From Nocardioidaceae bacterium (GTDB lineage: Bacteria > Actinomycetota > Actinomycetes > Propionibacteriales > Nocardioidaceae): 35,716 nucleotides of DNA. Location: the NCBI GenBank assembly GCA_025934895.1, contig JAICWH010000022.1, positions 1 through 35,716 of the forward strand, written 5' to 3'. The notes beneath the pieces were generated by a model, which did not search any database, had not been told where the DNA came from, and was given only the letters and a program-made list of their open reading frames with translations. Positions within the stretch are counted from its first letter, which is position 1, and every line of letters starts with the position of its first letter. The position numbers were made by a program, and so were the translations under genes. Below, piece after piece: positions 15,443 through 24,185 of the stretch.

Positions 15443-17536
15443 TCAGCCGGGTGGCTCGAGGCCGGTGTGCTCGGCGGCGAAGGCGAGCAGGTCGGCGGTC
15501 TCCCGGGCGATGACAGAGCTGGGCTTGCCGACACCGTGGCCGGTCGAGGTCTCGATCCGCGCGAGGACCGGGGCGTCGGCGGCCTGGGCGTGCTGGAGTG
15601 CCGAGGTGAACTTGAAGCTGTGCGCCGGGACGACGCGGTCGTCGTGGTCCCCGGTGAGCACCAGGGTCGCGGGGTACGACGTGCCGGGCACCACGTTGTG
15701 CAGCGGCGAGTAGCCGAGCAGCACCTTGAACATGGCGGGGTCCTCCGGGTCCCCGTAGTCGGGCACCCAGGCGGCGCCGATCGTGAACCGGTGGAACCGC
15801 AGCATGTCCAGGACCCCGACCGCCGGGAGGGCGACCGCGGCCAGGTCGGGGTGCTGGGTCAGGACCGCGCCCACCAGGAGGCCACCGTTGCTGCCGCCGT
15901 GCAGTGCGAGCTGCCGGTGGGTGGTGACGCCCGAGGCGAACAGGTCCTCGGCGACGGCCACGAAGTCGTCGAACACGTTCTGCTTGCGCGCGAGCCGTCC
16001 GGCCTCGTGCCAGGCGGTGCCGAACTCGCCGCCCCCGCGGAGGTTGGCGATCACCAGGACCCCCCCGGCGGCCAGCCAGCCGACGAACGCCGGCCGGTAG
16101 GACGCGAGCACGGAGACGCCGAAGCCGCCGTAGCCCCACAGCAGGGTGGGCCGCGGGGCGTCGCCGGACAGGTCCGCACGGCGGACCAGGAAGTAGGGCA
16201 CCTCGGTGCCGTCGGCGCTGGTGGTGCGCCTGCGGTCGATGGACACCGTGGGCGGACGCCAGGACGTGTCACCCGCCGGGGCGAGGTCCAGCTCCTCGAG
16301 GACGCCACTGCCGAGGTCGAGCCGGAAGGACACGACGGGCCGGGTGAGCGAGGACATCCCCAGGAACACCTCGGCGTCGCCGACGTCGCCGTGCACGGCG
16401 ACCAGAGCCCCACCCGGTACGTCGACCTGGCGCGCGTCCCCGGCCAGGGTGCACCGGCTGACCCGGGGCGAGGCGTCGACCAGGTGCACCACGAGCAGCT
16501 CGTCGCCGACCGCCTCGACGCGCTCGATGAGGTGCTCGGACTCGGGGACCACGTCGACCAGCTCGAGCGCCCCGGTGGCGGCGAAGGCGTCCAGGTCGAG
16601 CCGGACCACGCGGCGCAGCGGTGCTTCGAGGTCGGTGAGGAGGTAGAGGTCGCTGCCGTTGCTGCGCACGAGCTCGAAGCCGGCGCGGGGCTCGTCGACC
16701 ACCTTCAGGGGAGAGCCGAGCGTCGCGGCCCCGGACGTGGTGTTGACCGGGTAGACCCACAACCGGTTCTTCTCGGAGGTCCCGTCGGTGATACTGACGG
16801 CCAGCCAGCACCCGTCGTGGGAGAGCCGGGGGGTGCTGATCAGCTGTGGCTCGTCGGGGAACTCCAGGACGAGCTCGTCGGTCTCCTGCGACTCCCCGAC
16901 GTAGTGCCGGCACAGCCGCCCGCCGGGCAGCGCACCCGCCTCCGTGCCCACGCCGTCACCGGTGCTGGGGAAGTGCAGGTAGACGTAGGAGGAGTGGTCC
17001 GGCAGCCAGGTCGCCTCACTGAACTTCACCTTCGACACCACGTCGTCGACCTCGCGCCCGGAGCCCAGGTCCAGCAGCCGGATGCTGGCCCAGTCGCTCC
17101 CGCCGTCGCTGACCAGGTAGGCCAGCCACCGGCCGTCCCGGCTCGCGTGGTAGCCGGCCAGCGAGGACGTCCCGTCCTCGGAGAACGTGTTCGGGTCGAT
17201 CAGCAGACGGCTGCCGTGGGTCAGCTCCGCGAGCGTGTCCCCCACGAACAGGAGGTCCTGCTGCTGGGTGCCGTCGTTGCGGGTGACGACGTAGCGGCGG
17301 CCCACCCTGTCCGGGGTGCCGGAGCGTGGTCGCTCGACCGCCGCCCGCATCGTGTCCAGGAACCACCGGTGGGAGGGGAGCGCGTCCAGGTGGGAACGGG
17401 TCAGCCGGTTCTGCTCGGCGACCCAGGCACGCGTCTCCTCGGAGTCGGGGTCCTCGAGCCAGCGGTAGGGGTCGTCGACCTGCCGGCCGTGCAGGGTCTC
17501 AGTCGTGCTGTCGCGTCTGGTGGCAGGGAACCTCAT
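15443..17536 (-). CDS. Prolyl oligopeptidase family serine peptidase (S9A)
   Basis: Cytosolic peptidase predicted to cut proline-containing oligopeptides; 697 residues, normal for S9A. No signal peptide. The N-terminal DDPYRWLED motif and a beta-propeller (about residues 70-430) precede the alpha/beta-hydrolase domain, with [11 protein letters not shown] and [15 protein letters not shown]. The catalytic Ser is S549 in HGGSNGG, the Asp lies in [13 protein letters not shown] and the His is H667 in STGHGVGK. The ATG at 17536 overlaps the stop of the CoA-binding gene (ATGA), so the two are co-transcribed. It ends 47 nt from element B, facing purE. Confidence 0.95.
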   Translation of the reverse strand: MRFPATRRDSTTETLHGRQVDDPYRWLEDPDSEETRAWVAEQNRLTRSHLDALPSHRWFLDTMRAAVERPRSGTPDRVGRRYVVTRNDGTQQQDLLFVGDTLAELTHGSRLLIDPNTFSEDGTSSLAGYHASRDGRWLAYLVSDGGSDWASIRLLDLGSGREVDDVVSKVKFSEATWLPDHSSYVYLHFPSTGDGVGTEAGALPGGRLCRHYVGESQETDELVLEFPDEPQLISTPRLSHDGCWLAVSITDGTSEKNRLWVYPVNTTSGAATLGSPLKVVDEPRAGFELVRSNGSDLYLLTDLEAPLRRVVRLDLDAFAATGALELVDVVPESEHLIERVEAVGDELLVVHLVDASPRVSRCTLAGDARQVDVPGGALVAVHGDVGDAEVFLGMSSLTRPVVSFRLDLGSGVLEELDLAPAGDTSWRPPTVSIDRRRTTSADGTEVPYFLVRRADLSGDAPRPTLLWGYGGFGVSVLASYRPAFVGWLAAGGVLVIANLRGGGEFGTAWHEAGRLARKQNVFDDFVAVAEDLFASGVTTHRQLALHGGSNGGLLVGAVLTQHPDLAAVALPAVGVLDMLRFHRFTIGAAWVPDYGDPEDPAMFKVLLGYSPLHNVVPGTSYPATLVLTGDHDDRVVPAHSFKFTSALQHAQAADAPVLARIETSTGHGVGKPSSVIARETADLLAFAAEHTGLEPPG

Positions 17537-17958
17537 CGCTCCCACTCGGTGCGCGGCCACTCGATCTTCGGACAGGTGTCCATCACCATCGGCACCCCCG
17601 CCGCCGTCGTGCGCTCGAAGGCCGCCTCGTCGACCACGCCGAGCTGGAACCAGACGCCCTTCGCGCCCACGGCGACCGCCTCGTCGGCGAACTGGCCCGC
17701 GGCCTCCGAGCGGCGGAAGACGTCGACCACGTCGATGTCGAACGGCACGTCGGCGAGGGTTGCGTACCCCTGCTCCCCTAGCACCGTGGGCGCGTCCGGG
17801 TGGATCGGGACGATGCGCTTGTCGTGGCCCTGGAGGAACTCCGCGATCCGGAACGCGGTGCGGTGCGGGTTGCCGGACAGCCCCACGACGGCCCAGGTCT
17901 TGCTCTCCTCGAGCATGCGGCGGATGTTGTCCCTGTCGAGCCACGGTGTCGTTGCCAT
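17533..17958 (-). CDS. CoA-binding domain protein (YccU-like)
   Basis: Small cytosolic Rossmann-fold protein of the CoA_binding_2 family, 141 residues, function not established. Motifs are WAVVGLSGNPHRTAFRIAEF (nucleotide-binding loop) at about residues 22-41, VPIHPDAPTVLGEQGYATLADVP-type core, and GAKGVWFQLGVVDEAA followed by MDTCPKIEW, where the conserved cysteine of the family is visible. TAATCT stands 7 nt before the ATG. Its stop overlaps the prolyl oligopeptidase start. Divergent from the acyl-CoA dehydrogenase at 18036. Confidence 0.92.
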   Translation of the reverse strand: MATTPWLDRDNIRRMLEESKTWAVVGLSGNPHRTAFRIAEFLQGHDKRIVPIHPDAPTVLGEQGYATLADVPFDIDVVDVFRRSEAAGQFADEAVAVGAKGVWFQLGVVDEAAFERTTAAGVPMVMDTCPKIEWPRTEWER

Positions 17959-17965
17959 ACGACGG

Positions 17966-17971
17966 AGATTA
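17966..17971 (-). promoter_or_regulatory. Putative -10 box of the CoA-binding protein gene
   Basis: TAATCT (minus strand) ends 7 nt before the ATG at 17958; probably drives the CoA-binding and prolyl oligopeptidase genes together. Confidence 0.5.
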
Positions 17972-18023
17972 CAAGCCTCCGCAGCCGCCCCGGCGACGCC
18001 GGCCGCGACCGGTCGAGCGGCCG

Positions 18024-18029
18024 TAGGAT
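18024..18029 (+). promoter_or_regulatory. Putative -10 box of the FadE25-like gene
   Basis: TAGGAT ends 6 nt before the ATG at 18036, with no Shine-Dalgarno sequence in between; a leaderless start is likely. Confidence 0.5.
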
Positions 18030-18035
18030 CGGCTC

Positions 18036-19202
18036 ATGACCGACTACCCGATGTATGCGCCGTCCGAGGAGCACCTCGCGATCCGGGAGGCGGTCCGGGC
18101 CGTCTGCGACGCCAAGGTCGCGCCGTACGCCGCGGAGGTCGACGAGGCGAGCAGCTTCCCCCAGCAGGCCTACGACGCACTGGTGGCAGCCGACTTCGCC
18201 GCCCCCCACATCGGCGAGGAGTACGGCGGAGCCGGAGCCGACGCACTCGCCACCTGCATCGTCATCGAGGAGGTGGCCCGGGCCTGTGCGTCCTCCTCGC
18301 TGATCCCCGCGGTCAACAAGCTCGGGACGATGCCGGTGATCCTCGCCGGGTCGGAGGACCTGAAGAAGCGGTACCTCTCCCAGGTCGCGGCCGGCGCCGG
18401 GATGTTCTCCTACTGCCTCTCGGAGCCGGAGGCCGGCTCCGACGCCGCGGCGATGCGGACCAGGGCGGTCCGCGACGGCGACGACTACGTCCTCAACGGC
18501 GTCAAGAGATGGATCACCAACGCCGGGGTGTCGCAGTTCTACACGGTGTTCGCGGTCACCGACCCCGACCGACGCGCCGGCATCTCCGCGTTCGTCGTGG
18601 AGAAGGACGACCCGGGTGTCTCCTTCGGCGCGCCGGAGAAGAAGCTCGGCATCAAGGGGTCGCCGACCCGGGAGGTCTACCTCGACAACGTGCGGATCTC
18701 GGCCGAGCGGATGATCGGCGAGGAGCACACCGGCTTCGCGACGGCGATGCGGACGCTGGACCACACCCGCGTGACCATCGCCGCTCAGGCGGTGGGCATC
18801 GCGCAGGGGGCCCTGGACCACGCGCTCGGCTACGCCAAGGAGCGGCGCCAGTTCGGCAAGCCGATCGCGGACTTCCAGGGACTGCAGTTCATGCTCGCCG
18901 ACATGGGCATGAAGGTGGAGGCCGCCCGCCAGCTCACCTACGCCGCGGCGGGCCGCTCCCAGCGCAACGACCAGGACCTGACGTTCTTCGGCGCCGCAGC
19001 GAAGTGCTTCGCCTCCGACACGGCCATGGCGGTCACCGTGGACGCGGTGCAGGTCCTGGGCGGCTACGGCTACACCCGCGACTATCCGGTGGAGCGGATG
19101 CTGCGCGACGCCAAGATCACCCAGATCTACGAGGGCACCAACCAGGTCCAGCGGATCGTGATGGCCCGCCAGCTCCTCGCCGGGATCCAGTCCGACCTCT
19201 GA
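18036..19202 (+). CDS. Acyl-CoA dehydrogenase, FadE25-like
   Basis: FAD-dependent acyl-CoA dehydrogenase, 388 residues, closely resembling mycobacterial FadE25 (Rv3274c), which also neighbours purE/purK. Shared stretches include [54 protein letters not shown] (substrate signature), [18 protein letters not shown] and the C-terminal [20 protein letters not shown] followed by [12 protein letters not shown], in which the Glu is the catalytic base. The substrate is not determined; short or branched acyl-CoA is plausible. It differs clearly from the dehydrogenase at 1906, so the two are not a recent duplication. Confidence 0.95.
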   Translation: MTDYPMYAPSEEHLAIREAVRAVCDAKVAPYAAEVDEASSFPQQAYDALVAADFAAPHIGEEYGGAGADALATCIVIEEVARACASSSLIPAVNKLGTMPVILAGSEDLKKRYLSQVAAGAGMFSYCLSEPEAGSDAAAMRTRAVRDGDDYVLNGVKRWITNAGVSQFYTVFAVTDPDRRAGISAFVVEKDDPGVSFGAPEKKLGIKGSPTREVYLDNVRISAERMIGEEHTGFATAMRTLDHTRVTIAAQAVGIAQGALDHALGYAKERRQFGKPIADFQGLQFMLADMGMKVEAARQLTYAAAGRSQRNDQDLTFFGAAAKCFASDTAMAVTVDAVQVLGGYGYTRDYPVERMLRDAKITQIYEGTNQVQRIVMARQLLAGIQSDL

Positions 19203-19283
19203 CCGGGGCGTCCCACCCTGCGTAGCACCCGACGCCTCGGCCGGCCGGCGATTGCCCGGGCACCGTTCGGGGCAGGAGGAGCC

Positions 19284-20390
19284 ATGGCCGTGCGCACCGT
19301 GGGTGTCGAGGAGGAGCTGATGCTCGTCGACCCGGACACCTTCCACCTCGCGCCGGTCGCCGCGTCGGCGGTCCGAGCAGCCCGCGCCACCCGCAGCACC
19401 CGCGCCGACGAGGCCGACGTGCAGCCGGAGCTGTTCGACCAGCAGCTCGAGACCGCCACCCCGCCCTGCCGCAGCGCCGAGGATCTGCTCGCCGGCATCC
19501 GCTCCGGGCGCCGGACGGCGGAGGAGTCCGCGACGGCGGCAGGGGTCCGCGCCGTGGCGGTGGCGACGCCCGTCCTGCAGGAGGAAGAGCCGGACTTCAC
19601 CCAGGCGCCCCGCTATCAGAGGATCGGTGCCGACTACGGCGAGCTGGCCCGCCAGGCCCTGGTCTGCGCCACCCACGTGCACGTCGAGGTCGCCGACGAG
19701 GACGAGGGCGTGCGGGTGATCGACCGGATCCGCCCGTGGCTGCCGTTGCTGCTCGCGCTGAGCGCCAACTCGCCGTACTGGGAGGGCCGCGACACCGGGC
19801 ATGCCAGCTGGCGCTCACAGGTGTGGAGCCGGTGGCCCACCGCCGGCAGCGGCCAGCCGTTCGGTGACGTGGCGACCTACCGCTCGGTGGCGTCGTCGAT
19901 GATCGGCTGGGGCGGCGCGCTCGACACCGGGATGCTGTACTTCGACGTGCGGCTCTCCGAGCAGTTCCCCACCGTCGAGGTGCGGACCGCAGACGTGACC
20001 ACCGACGTCGAGGACGTGGTCCTGCTCACGCTCCTGACGCGCGCACTGGTCGCCACTGCCGCCGAGGACCAGGAGGCACCGACGTGGCGGGCCGACCTCC
20101 TGCGGGTGGCCGGATGGCGCGCCGCCAGGTTCGGTCTGGCCGCCGACCTGGTGCACCCGCACAAGGCTCGGCTCGCGCCGGTCCGCGAGGTCTTCGACGC
20201 GGCCGTGCGACACGTCCGACCGGCACTGGAGGAGGCAGGCGACCTGGAGCGGGTGACGGAGTCCTTCGCGCGGCTGAGCGCCCGCGGCACCGGCGCCACC
20301 CGGCAGCGCAGCGTCTTCGAGGCGACGGGCGACCTGCGTGCCGTCGTGGCGGACCTCGCCGAGCGCACCGAGGCCTCCTGGTCGGACTGA
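19284..20390 (+). CDS. Carboxylate-amine ligase, GCS2/YbdK family (glutamate-cysteine ligase-like)
   Basis: Predicted ATP-dependent ligase joining glutamate to an amine, of the glutamate-cysteine ligase type 2 group; 368 residues. The N-terminal VGVEEELMLVDPDTFHL is the family hallmark, followed by ELFDQQLETATPPCRSAEDL, VCATHVHVEVAD, LLALSANSPYWEGRDTGHAS and PTVEVRTADVTTDVED, the conserved metal and substrate blocks. AGGAGG stands 4 nt before the ATG at 19284. Actinobacteria use such enzymes for gamma-glutamylcysteine (for example in ergothioneine synthesis), but no other thiol-pathway gene is nearby, so the substrate is open. Confidence 0.92.
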   Translation: MAVRTVGVEEELMLVDPDTFHLAPVAASAVRAARATRSTRADEADVQPELFDQQLETATPPCRSAEDLLAGIRSGRRTAEESATAAGVRAVAVATPVLQEEEPDFTQAPRYQRIGADYGELARQALVCATHVHVEVADEDEGVRVIDRIRPWLPLLLALSANSPYWEGRDTGHASWRSQVWSRWPTAGSGQPFGDVATYRSVASSMIGWGGALDTGMLYFDVRLSEQFPTVEVRTADVTTDVEDVVLLTLLTRALVATAAEDQEAPTWRADLLRVAGWRAARFGLAADLVHPHKARLAPVREVFDAAVRHVRPALEEAGDLERVTESFARLSARGTGATRQRSVFEATGDLRAVVADLAERTEASWSD

Positions 20391-20404
20391 GCCGCCGCTG
20401 CACC

Positions 20405-20420
20405 CACCGGCGACCCGGTG
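20405..20420. terminator. Weak hairpin between convergent genes
   Basis: CACCGG-CGAC-CCGGTG forms a 6-bp GC stem with a 4-nt loop in the 78-nt gap between the GCS2 ligase and enoyl-CoA hydratase stops. No U-tract on either side, so termination is only a guess from position. Confidence 0.25.
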
Positions 20421-20468
20421 GACACCGACACGGACGGCCTGATCGCAGCACGGAGAGGCACCCGTCCC

Positions 20469-21362
20469 TCAGTCCTGCCAGGGGTAGAACGGCGGCATGT
20501 CCGTCGTCCGCCCGGTGAACCTCGGCTCGCGCTTCTCCCGGAACGCCGCAACACCCTCCTTGCCGTCGCCGATGCTCGTGAAGAACATCGCCAGCGAGTC
20601 GACGCGGTGCGCCTCGAGCGGGTGCCGCTGGGCGCTGTTGCGCCACATCATCTGCCGGGCAAGGGCGGTCGCCACCGGTGAGCGGTTGCGGGTGAAGCGG
20701 TGAGCCAGATCACGTGCCGCGTCGAGCAGCTCCCCCGGTGGGTGCACCGAGCGGACCAGGCCGCCCTCGTGGGCCTCGGCGGCGGTCAGGATGTCGGCGG
20801 AGTAGACCCACTCCAGAGCGCGGCTGATGCCCACGATCCGCGGCAGGAACCAGGAGGAGCAGGCCTCCGGGACGATCCCGAGCCGTCCGAAAACGAAGCC
20901 GATGCGAGCCGCCTCGGAGGCCAGCCGGACGTCCATCGGAAGGGTCATCGTGGCGCCGATGCCGACGGCCGCGCCGTTGATGGCGCCGATCACCGGCTTG
21001 CTGCACCGGAACACCGCGAGTGACACCAGGCCGCCGGTGTCCCGCACTCCGGCGAGGATCTCGGGGTCCTCGAGGCGGCTGCGCATGTCGTCGTTCGTGG
21101 GTCGCATCGACTCGTCGAGGCCGAAGACGTTGCCGTCCGCGGACAGGTCCATGCCCGCGCAGAAGGCGCGCCCGCGGCCGGTCACCACGACCGCCGCGAC
21201 GCCGTCGTCCCGGTCGGCGCGCTCGAAGGCGCGCACCAGCTCCTCGGCCATCGTCAGCGTGAACGAGTTGAGCTGGTCGGGACGGTCGAGGGTCAGGGTC
21301 AGGATGCGGTCCTCCACCGAGTAGTCCAGGGTGCGGTAGTCACCCACCGACGGGTCAGCCAC
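20469..21362 (-). CDS. Enoyl-CoA hydratase/isomerase (crotonase family)
   Basis: Crotonase-fold enzyme of 297 residues, probably hydrating enoyl-CoA esters in beta-oxidation. LTLDRPDQLNSFTLTMAEEL opens the domain; GRAFCAGMDLS is the first oxyanion-hole segment and INGAAVGIGATMTLPMDVRL the second. The pair of catalytic glutamates of classical hydratases is only partly evident: FVFGRLGIVPEACSSWFLPR carries the second acidic residue, whereas the first position is less clear, so an isomerase or other crotonase reaction remains possible. The GTG start at 21362 overlaps the LCP stop by 8 nt, an odd pairing of a lipid enzyme with a wall ligase in one transcript. Confidence 0.88.
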   Translation of the reverse strand: MADPSVGDYRTLDYSVEDRILTLTLDRPDQLNSFTLTMAEELVRAFERADRDDGVAAVVVTGRGRAFCAGMDLSADGNVFGLDESMRPTNDDMRSRLEDPEILAGVRDTGGLVSLAVFRCSKPVIGAINGAAVGIGATMTLPMDVRLASEAARIGFVFGRLGIVPEACSSWFLPRIVGISRALEWVYSADILTAAEAHEGGLVRSVHPPGELLDAARDLAHRFTRNRSPVATALARQMMWRNSAQRHPLEAHRVDSLAMFFTSIGDGKEGVAAFREKREPRFTGRTTDMPPFYPWQD

Positions 21363-22578
21363 CGGCCAGCCCGCTCGCCCGGCACAGGTTCCTGGTCACG
21401 TCCTGGGTCCGGTCCTCCTTGATCAGCGCGAACAGCTTCTTCGAGCGCACCGGGTCCCAGTGCACGGCGAGGTCGGAGATCGGCACGCCGCAGGTCAGCC
21501 CGCTGGTGCCGTTCACCCGGGTCATGGCGTAGGTGAACCGGGCGGTCGAGAGCAGGCTGGTGTCCGTGCCCACCTTCACCGCGTGCGCGCCCGCCATCGC
21601 GAGACGGTAGTAGCGCACCGGGTTGACGACCGTCCACGGGGAGGCGGCCTTTGCGCCGACCGCGCTGACCACCTGGCGCTGGTGCTCCGCCCGGGCGATG
21701 TCGCCGAGACCCGAGGTGTGCCTCGAGCGGGCGTAGCCGAGCGCGACCCGGCCGTCCACGTCCTGGCAGCCCTTCTTGATGTCGAGGTTCGCGAGCCGGT
21801 CCCGCATCGCGTGCTTGGGGCAGATGCGGATGCCGCCGACGGCGTCGACCACGTCGACGAACCCGGCGAACCCGACCTGGACGTAGTCGTCGACGCGGAT
21901 GCCGGTGTTCGCCTCGATGGTCCGCACCAGCAGCTGCGGGCCGCCGTACGCGTAGGCGGCGTTGATCTTGGTGGTCCCGTGCCCCGGGACCGGAACGATC
22001 GAGTCCCGCGGGATCGACATCAGCAGGTCGGGTCCGGCCCCGGTGTGCAGCAGCATGATGGTGTCGGTGCGCTGCCCGGCCGCGCTGCCGGTGCCCAGCC
22101 GCCGCTTCTGAGCGGCGCTCAGCCCCTGCCGGCTGTCGCTCCCGACGAGCAGGTACGTCGTGCCCTTCTGTGGCGCCGGACGACCGCCGCTCGGCGTGGC
22201 GTCCACCTTGTCCACGGACCGCCAGGCAAGCACGGGTACGACGACCAGGAACACCAGCCACAGCACGACCAGGTAGAGCAGCCAGCGCAGTCGGAAGCGG
22301 GGCCGTCTTCTGCCACCGCCGCCGAGGGGACCCCGCCGCGGGGCCTGGGGTGGGGCCTTGGGTGGAGCCTGGTGCGACGGCGGCCCCGGGACCCGGCCGG
22401 ACGGGGGCGCAGGCACCTGGTAGGGGCCGCCCGAGGATGGCCGGTCGACCACAGGCAGCCGCTGGGTGGGCTCCGGGTCCACGGGGCTGCCGGTCGACGC
22501 CGGCCCCCGGGAGCCGTAGAGCCAGTCGAAGTCTGGTCCTTCGCGGCCGTCCGGGTCCTGCGAGGGGCGGTCTGCCAT
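21355..22578 (-). CDS. LCP (LytR-CpsA-Psr) family wall-polymer transferase
   Basis: Predicted to move a polymer from its lipid carrier onto peptidoglycan outside the membrane. 407 residues: a Pro/Gly-rich cytosolic tail (1-92), one membrane helix (about 99-119) and an extracytoplasmic LCP domain. Visible motifs are YLLVGSDSRQG, GQRTDTIMLLHT, LLMSIPRDSIVPVPGHG and KINAAYAYGG, with GYARSRHT later; the conserved arginines that bind the pyrophosphate are present (RTD, IPRDS, ARSR). It is divergent from a second LCP gene next to the galactan genes, which suggests it attaches that polymer. TAGCGT lies 6 nt before its ATG. Confidence 0.93.
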   Translation of the reverse strand: MADRPSQDPDGREGPDFDWLYGSRGPASTGSPVDPEPTQRLPVVDRPSSGGPYQVPAPPSGRVPGPPSHQAPPKAPPQAPRRGPLGGGGRRRPRFRLRWLLYLVVLWLVFLVVVPVLAWRSVDKVDATPSGGRPAPQKGTTYLLVGSDSRQGLSAAQKRRLGTGSAAGQRTDTIMLLHTGAGPDLLMSIPRDSIVPVPGHGTTKINAAYAYGGPQLLVRTIEANTGIRVDDYVQVGFAGFVDVVDAVGGIRICPKHAMRDRLANLDIKKGCQDVDGRVALGYARSRHTSGLGDIARAEHQRQVVSAVGAKAASPWTVVNPVRYYRLAMAGAHAVKVGTDTSLLSTARFTYAMTRVNGTSGLTCGVPISDLAVHWDPVRSKKLFALIKEDRTQDVTRNLCRASGLAGG

Positions 22579-22584
22579 GCGCAG

Positions 22585-22590
22585 ACGCTA
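22585..22590 (-). promoter_or_regulatory. Putative -10 box of the reverse LCP gene
   Basis: TAGCGT (minus strand) ends 6 nt before the ATG at 22578, a leaderless layout. The rest of the 123-nt divergent gap also holds GATACT (about 22669-22674), a possible -10 for the forward LCP gene. Confidence 0.45.
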
Positions 22591-22701
22591 CCCTGCCGCC
22601 CCAGGCCGGCCCGGGCGAGACCTTCGGCGCGCCGCGGCCGGTGTGACTGATGGGGTTGGTGATACTGGACCGTCGCCAGCCAGCAGTCGAAAGGCTCACG
22701 C

Positions 22702-24144
22702 ATGCCACCCGCTTCCTCCCCCGGGGTCGGCGCCGACGCAGCCTCCCGCGTCCGGTTCCGTCGCGCAGTGACCCTGCTGGTGATGACGCTCCTGCTGCCC
22801 GGCTCCGCACAGCTGGCGGCGGGTCGTCGCGGTGTCGGCAGGCTCGCGGTTCGGGTGGCCCTCGGGGTGCTGGGCGGTCTCGTGCTGCTGGTGGTGTTCG
22901 GCCTGGTCTGGCACGGGGTCGTCTACTGGCTGGTCAGCAGCACCCTGGCGCTGACCGTGCTGCGGCTTCTGCTGTGTGCCCTGGCGGTGGGCTGGGCGCT
23001 GCTGTTCCTGGATGCCTGGCGGCTCGGGCAGCCGCTGGAGCTGCGGCAGAAGCAGCGGCTGGCGGTGGTGGCACTGAACGGGGTGCTCTGCTTCGCGGTG
23101 GCCGGCACGTTGCTGTTCGCCTCGCACATGGTCGCGGTCCAGAAGGGCTTCATCACCGCGATGTTCGGCAACGGAGCGGTCTCCGGGGCGCACGACGGCC
23201 GCTACAACGTGCTGCTGCTGGGCGGGGACTCGGGTGCGGACCGGTGGGGGATGCGCCCGGACAGCCTCACGGTGGCCAGCATCGACGCCCGGACCGGCAG
23301 GACAGTGCTGTTCGGGCTGCCCCGCAACATGACCGGCTTCCCCTTCCCCCACGGGTCGGTGATGGCAGGGCGGTTCCCCGCGACGTACGACTGCTCGACC
23401 TGCGAGCTCAACAGCCTCGCCACCTGGGCCCGGGACCACCAGAGCCTGTTCAAGGGCGATCCGAACCCCGGCGTCGAGGCGACGACCGAGGGCGTCGAGG
23501 GCATCACCGGGCTGAAGGTCAACTACTACGCGATGGTCAACCTGCAGGGCTTCCGGGACATGGTCCAGGCGGTCGGTGGGCTCACGCTCAACGTCCGCGA
23601 CCGGATCCCCATCGGCGGCGTCGGCGGTCCGGTGACCGGCCACCTGGAGCCGGGCGTGCAGCGCCTCAACGGCTTCCAGACGCTGTGGTTCGCCCGGTCC
23701 CGGGAGAGCGCCGACGACTACTCGCGGATGGCGCGCCAGAAGTGCGTGATGAACGCCATGCTGCAACAGCTCTCTCCGTCCACCGTGGTGCTCAAGTTCG
23801 AGCGGATCGCCCGGGCGAGCGAGAAGCTGGTGACCACCGACCTGCCCGCCTCGGAGCTCGGCAGGTTCGTCGAGCTGGCGATGAAGGCCCGCTCCCAGCC
23901 GGTGCGGACGGTCTCGTTCGTCCCGCCGGCGATCAGCACCTCGCATCCCGACGTCGCGAAGATCCGCTCCATGGTCAGGTCGGCTCTCGACCGCTCGGTG
24001 GGCAAGGGGCCGAAGGCGCCTGCCGGTGCGGCACACCGCAAGGGGTTCTCCCCGGCCAGGAAGCAGACCGTGGGGGGCTCGGTCGGCAACATGCAGGACG
24101 GCTACGCCGCCAACGCCTCGAGCGACCTGTCGAGCGCCTGCTGA
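22702..24144 (+). CDS. LCP family protein with multi-helix N-terminus
   Basis: Second predicted lipid-to-peptidoglycan polymer transferase, 480 residues. About four hydrophobic segments occupy residues 20-150, unlike the single helix usual for LCP proteins. The LCP domain starts near RYNVLLLGGDSGADRWGMRPDSLT, then FGLPRNMTGFPFP, and a Cys pair in YDCSTCELNS. WFARSRESADDYSRMARQK is the late Arg-rich motif. A GAAAGG sequence 7-8 nt before the ATG could be the ribosome site. It heads the forward run that continues with the galactosyltransferase, glf, glfT2-like and exporter genes, so a role in anchoring their product is likely. Which of the two LCP proteins does this cannot be told. Confidence 0.92.
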   Translation: MPPASSPGVGADAASRVRFRRAVTLLVMTLLLPGSAQLAAGRRGVGRLAVRVALGVLGGLVLLVVFGLVWHGVVYWLVSSTLALTVLRLLLCALAVGWALLFLDAWRLGQPLELRQKQRLAVVALNGVLCFAVAGTLLFASHMVAVQKGFITAMFGNGAVSGAHDGRYNVLLLGGDSGADRWGMRPDSLTVASIDARTGRTVLFGLPRNMTGFPFPHGSVMAGRFPATYDCSTCELNSLATWARDHQSLFKGDPNPGVEATTEGVEGITGLKVNYYAMVNLQGFRDMVQAVGGLTLNVRDRIPIGGVGGPVTGHLEPGVQRLNGFQTLWFARSRESADDYSRMARQKCVMNAMLQQLSPSTVVLKFERIARASEKLVTTDLPASELGRFVELAMKARSQPVRTVSFVPPAISTSHPDVAKIRSMVRSALDRSVGKGPKAPAGAAHRKGFSPARKQTVGGSVGNMQDGYAANASSDLSSAC

Positions 24145-24172
24145 GCAACCGGTGCCACCGGCGCCGGCACGG

Positions 24173-24178
24173 TACGGT
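24173..24178 (+). promoter_or_regulatory. Putative -10 box of the double glycosyltransferase gene
   Basis: TACGGT ends 7 nt before the GTG at 24186. It favours that GTG over the in-frame GTG at 24177, which would overlap the box. Confidence 0.45.
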
Positions 24179-24185
24179 GCCCCCC

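Noticed and set aside
15467-18030. Very long forward frame opposite prolyl oligopeptidase and CoA-binding genes
   Set aside because: Antisense shadow; the reverse frames have complete catalytic motifs.
20405-20420. A classical intrinsic terminator after the GCS2 ligase gene
   Set aside because: The stem is short and no U-tract follows on either strand; kept only as a low-confidence hairpin.
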